The position numbers were made by a program, and so were the translations under genes. Under the pieces are notes generated by a model. That model saw only the letters and a list, made by a program, of their open reading frames with translations. It made no database searches and was not told where the DNA came from. A stretch of DNA of 64,000 nucleotides from Candidatus Desulfovibrio intestinavium (GTDB taxonomy: Bacteria > Desulfobacterota > Desulfovibrionia > Desulfovibrionales > Desulfovibrionaceae), in assembly GCA_019118345.1 (NCBI GenBank), contig DWZD01000053.1, positions 167,534-231,533 on the forward strand. The letters run 5' to 3'. Below are positions 63,357 to 64,000 of the stretch, piece by piece. The first letter of the stretch is position 1, and each line of letters begins with the position of its first letter.

Positions 63357-63453
63357 GGCCCCGTCACAGCCCGCCCCGGGGCCAAAAGCGGAACGCTCAA
63401 GGTGGAAAAATGTCCTCCTGTCAAAATTTCATGCGTGTTGCGCAAGGAAAATC

Positions 63454-63481
63454 TTGCTGAGCAGACAAAATTTTCTACAAT
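63454..63481 (+). promoter_or_regulatory. Sigma-70-type promoter for pdxS
   Basis: TTGCTG (63454-63459), a 16-bp spacer and TACAAT (63476-63481). Confidence 0.5.
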
Positions 63482-63559
63482 GTCCCTTCCGTGTCGCGCT
63501 GTTGCGGCACGTCATTTCCCTCTTACCCGGAATTCCGGTTCAGCAAAGGAGAATCATTG

Positions 63560-64000
63560 ATGGAACAAGGTACCCTTCGCCTCAAGACGGGCCTCGCGGA
63601 GATGCTCAAGGGCGGCGTGATCATGGACGTCACCACGCCCGAACAGGCGAAAATCGCTCAGGATGCCGGCGCGTGCGCCGTCATGGCTTTGGAACGTGTA
63701 CCTGCGGATATTCGCGCCGCCGGGGGTGTCGCCCGGATGGCCGATCCCACCATCGTGGAACGCATCATGAAGGCCGTGAGCATTCCCGTCATGGCCAAGG
63801 CGCGCATCGGCCACTTTGTGGAGGCGCGCATCCTTGAGGCGCTGGGCGTGGACTATATCGACGAAAGCGAAGTCCTGACCCCGGCTGACGACAAATACCA
63901 TATCAACAAGCGCGACTTTACCGTGCCCTTTGTCTGCGGTTGCCGCAATCTGGGCGAAGCCCTGCGCCGCATTGCCGAGGGCGCGGCCATGATCCGCACC
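63560..64000 (+). CDS. pdxS: Pyridoxal 5'-phosphate synthase lyase subunit PdxS (3' partial)
   Basis: The gene runs off the right edge with 147 codons visible, about half of the usual 290. PdxS makes PLP directly from ribose 5-phosphate, glyceraldehyde 3-phosphate and ammonia supplied by PdxT. Visible motifs are [35 protein letters not shown] and [10 protein letters not shown], and the active-site Lys is in [11 protein letters not shown]. The ATG follows AAAGGAGAA. pdxT should lie downstream of the window. Confidence 0.96.
   Translation, partial: MEQGTLRLKTGLAEMLKGGVIMDVTTPEQAKIAQDAGACAVMALERVPADIRAAGGVARMADPTIVERIMKAVSIPVMAKARIGHFVEARILEALGVDYIDESEVLTPADDKYHINKRDFTVPFVCGCRNLGEALRRIAEGAAMIRT

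Larger units (their letters stand above)
63260..63559. other. Divergent control region with competing hairpins
   Basis: 300 bp between the 63259 gene and pdxS. The left half (63304-63389) holds two mutually exclusive stems, described under terminator and findings; the right half holds a pdxS promoter (63454-63481). No gene is supported. Confidence 0.6.

Noticed and set aside
63260..63445. N-terminal extension of the 63259 gene up to a TTG at 63445
   Set aside because: The extension translates the hairpin leader, starts with TTG and lacks a well-spaced ribosome site; the ATG at 63259 has one.

Overview
The window is GC-rich, densely coded DNA that looks like a member of the Desulfovibrionaceae (a Desulfovibrio-type sulfate reducer). 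The evidence is a 909-residue aldehyde oxidoreductase with the same Cys spacing I recall for D. gigas Mop, a Desulfovibrio-type outer membrane porin, and a conserved but uncharacterised operon that I recall from D. vulgaris as the DVU1551-DVU1559 families. No rRNA, tRNA, CRISPR array, prophage or intact insertion sequence is visible. The window opens inside livG and closes inside pdxS.

Layout: 1-1253 is the end of a branched-chain amino acid ABC transporter (livG, livF). 1411-2541 is a secreted DUF4198-like protein. 2653-10122 is a divergent regulatory unit: an orphan sigma-54 activator faces a porin-MFS-amidohydrolase operon that carries a near-consensus -24/-12 promoter. 10176-21514 is a nine-gene minus-strand operon running from Mop through an FAD/Fe-S/CCG-domain oxidoreductase, a small zinc-ribbon protein, a methyltransferase, a C_GCAxxG_C_C protein, the radical SAM protein TrsS, an AMP-forming CoA-ligase-like protein, an NTP transferase-HD fusion and a histidine phosphatase. 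It is the best candidate here for an undescribed system. 21994-26153 carries a degenerate GGDEF/EAL protein, thiM and an asparaginase. 26493-30840 carries a TMEM43-like protein, an HPP membrane protein, a YheT hydrolase and a BaiN-like flavoprotein. 30935-34352 is nucleotide-sugar synthesis (rfbB, rfbA, gmhB, rfbC), followed by a pyridoxal kinase, cinA and cysC.

37654-40393 is a secreted protein and a Ni/Co ECF transporter (cbiM/nikM, cbiQ, cbiO). 40706-41453 is fur with a FeoB-associated Cys-rich protein. Next come a DMT exporter, thiC with a TPP riboswitch plus terminator, and ktrB-ktrA potassium uptake. 46424-55349 is mixed: a YgjP-like metallopeptidase, a small acidic protein behind a second sigma-54 promoter, an RluC-type pseudouridine synthase, an orphan HlyD, a lipoprotein, TerC and a TPR protein with degenerate GGDEF-like regions. 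55529-57497 holds a metallo-beta-lactamase-fold hydrolase, a flavodoxin-like reductase and ComF. 57785-63259 is a probable seven-gene minus-strand operon ending in ilvB-ilvN-ilvC, preceded by a leader with mutually exclusive hairpins.

Non-coding structure of note: three copies of a roughly 165-305 bp miniature inverted-repeat element, each with one end lying on the stop codon of a neighbouring gene (asparaginase, rfbA, cinA); a run of four hairpins at 35409-35538; and several intrinsic terminators, two of which sit in leaders rather than after genes. Every functional assignment rests on reading motifs; no database search was possible.
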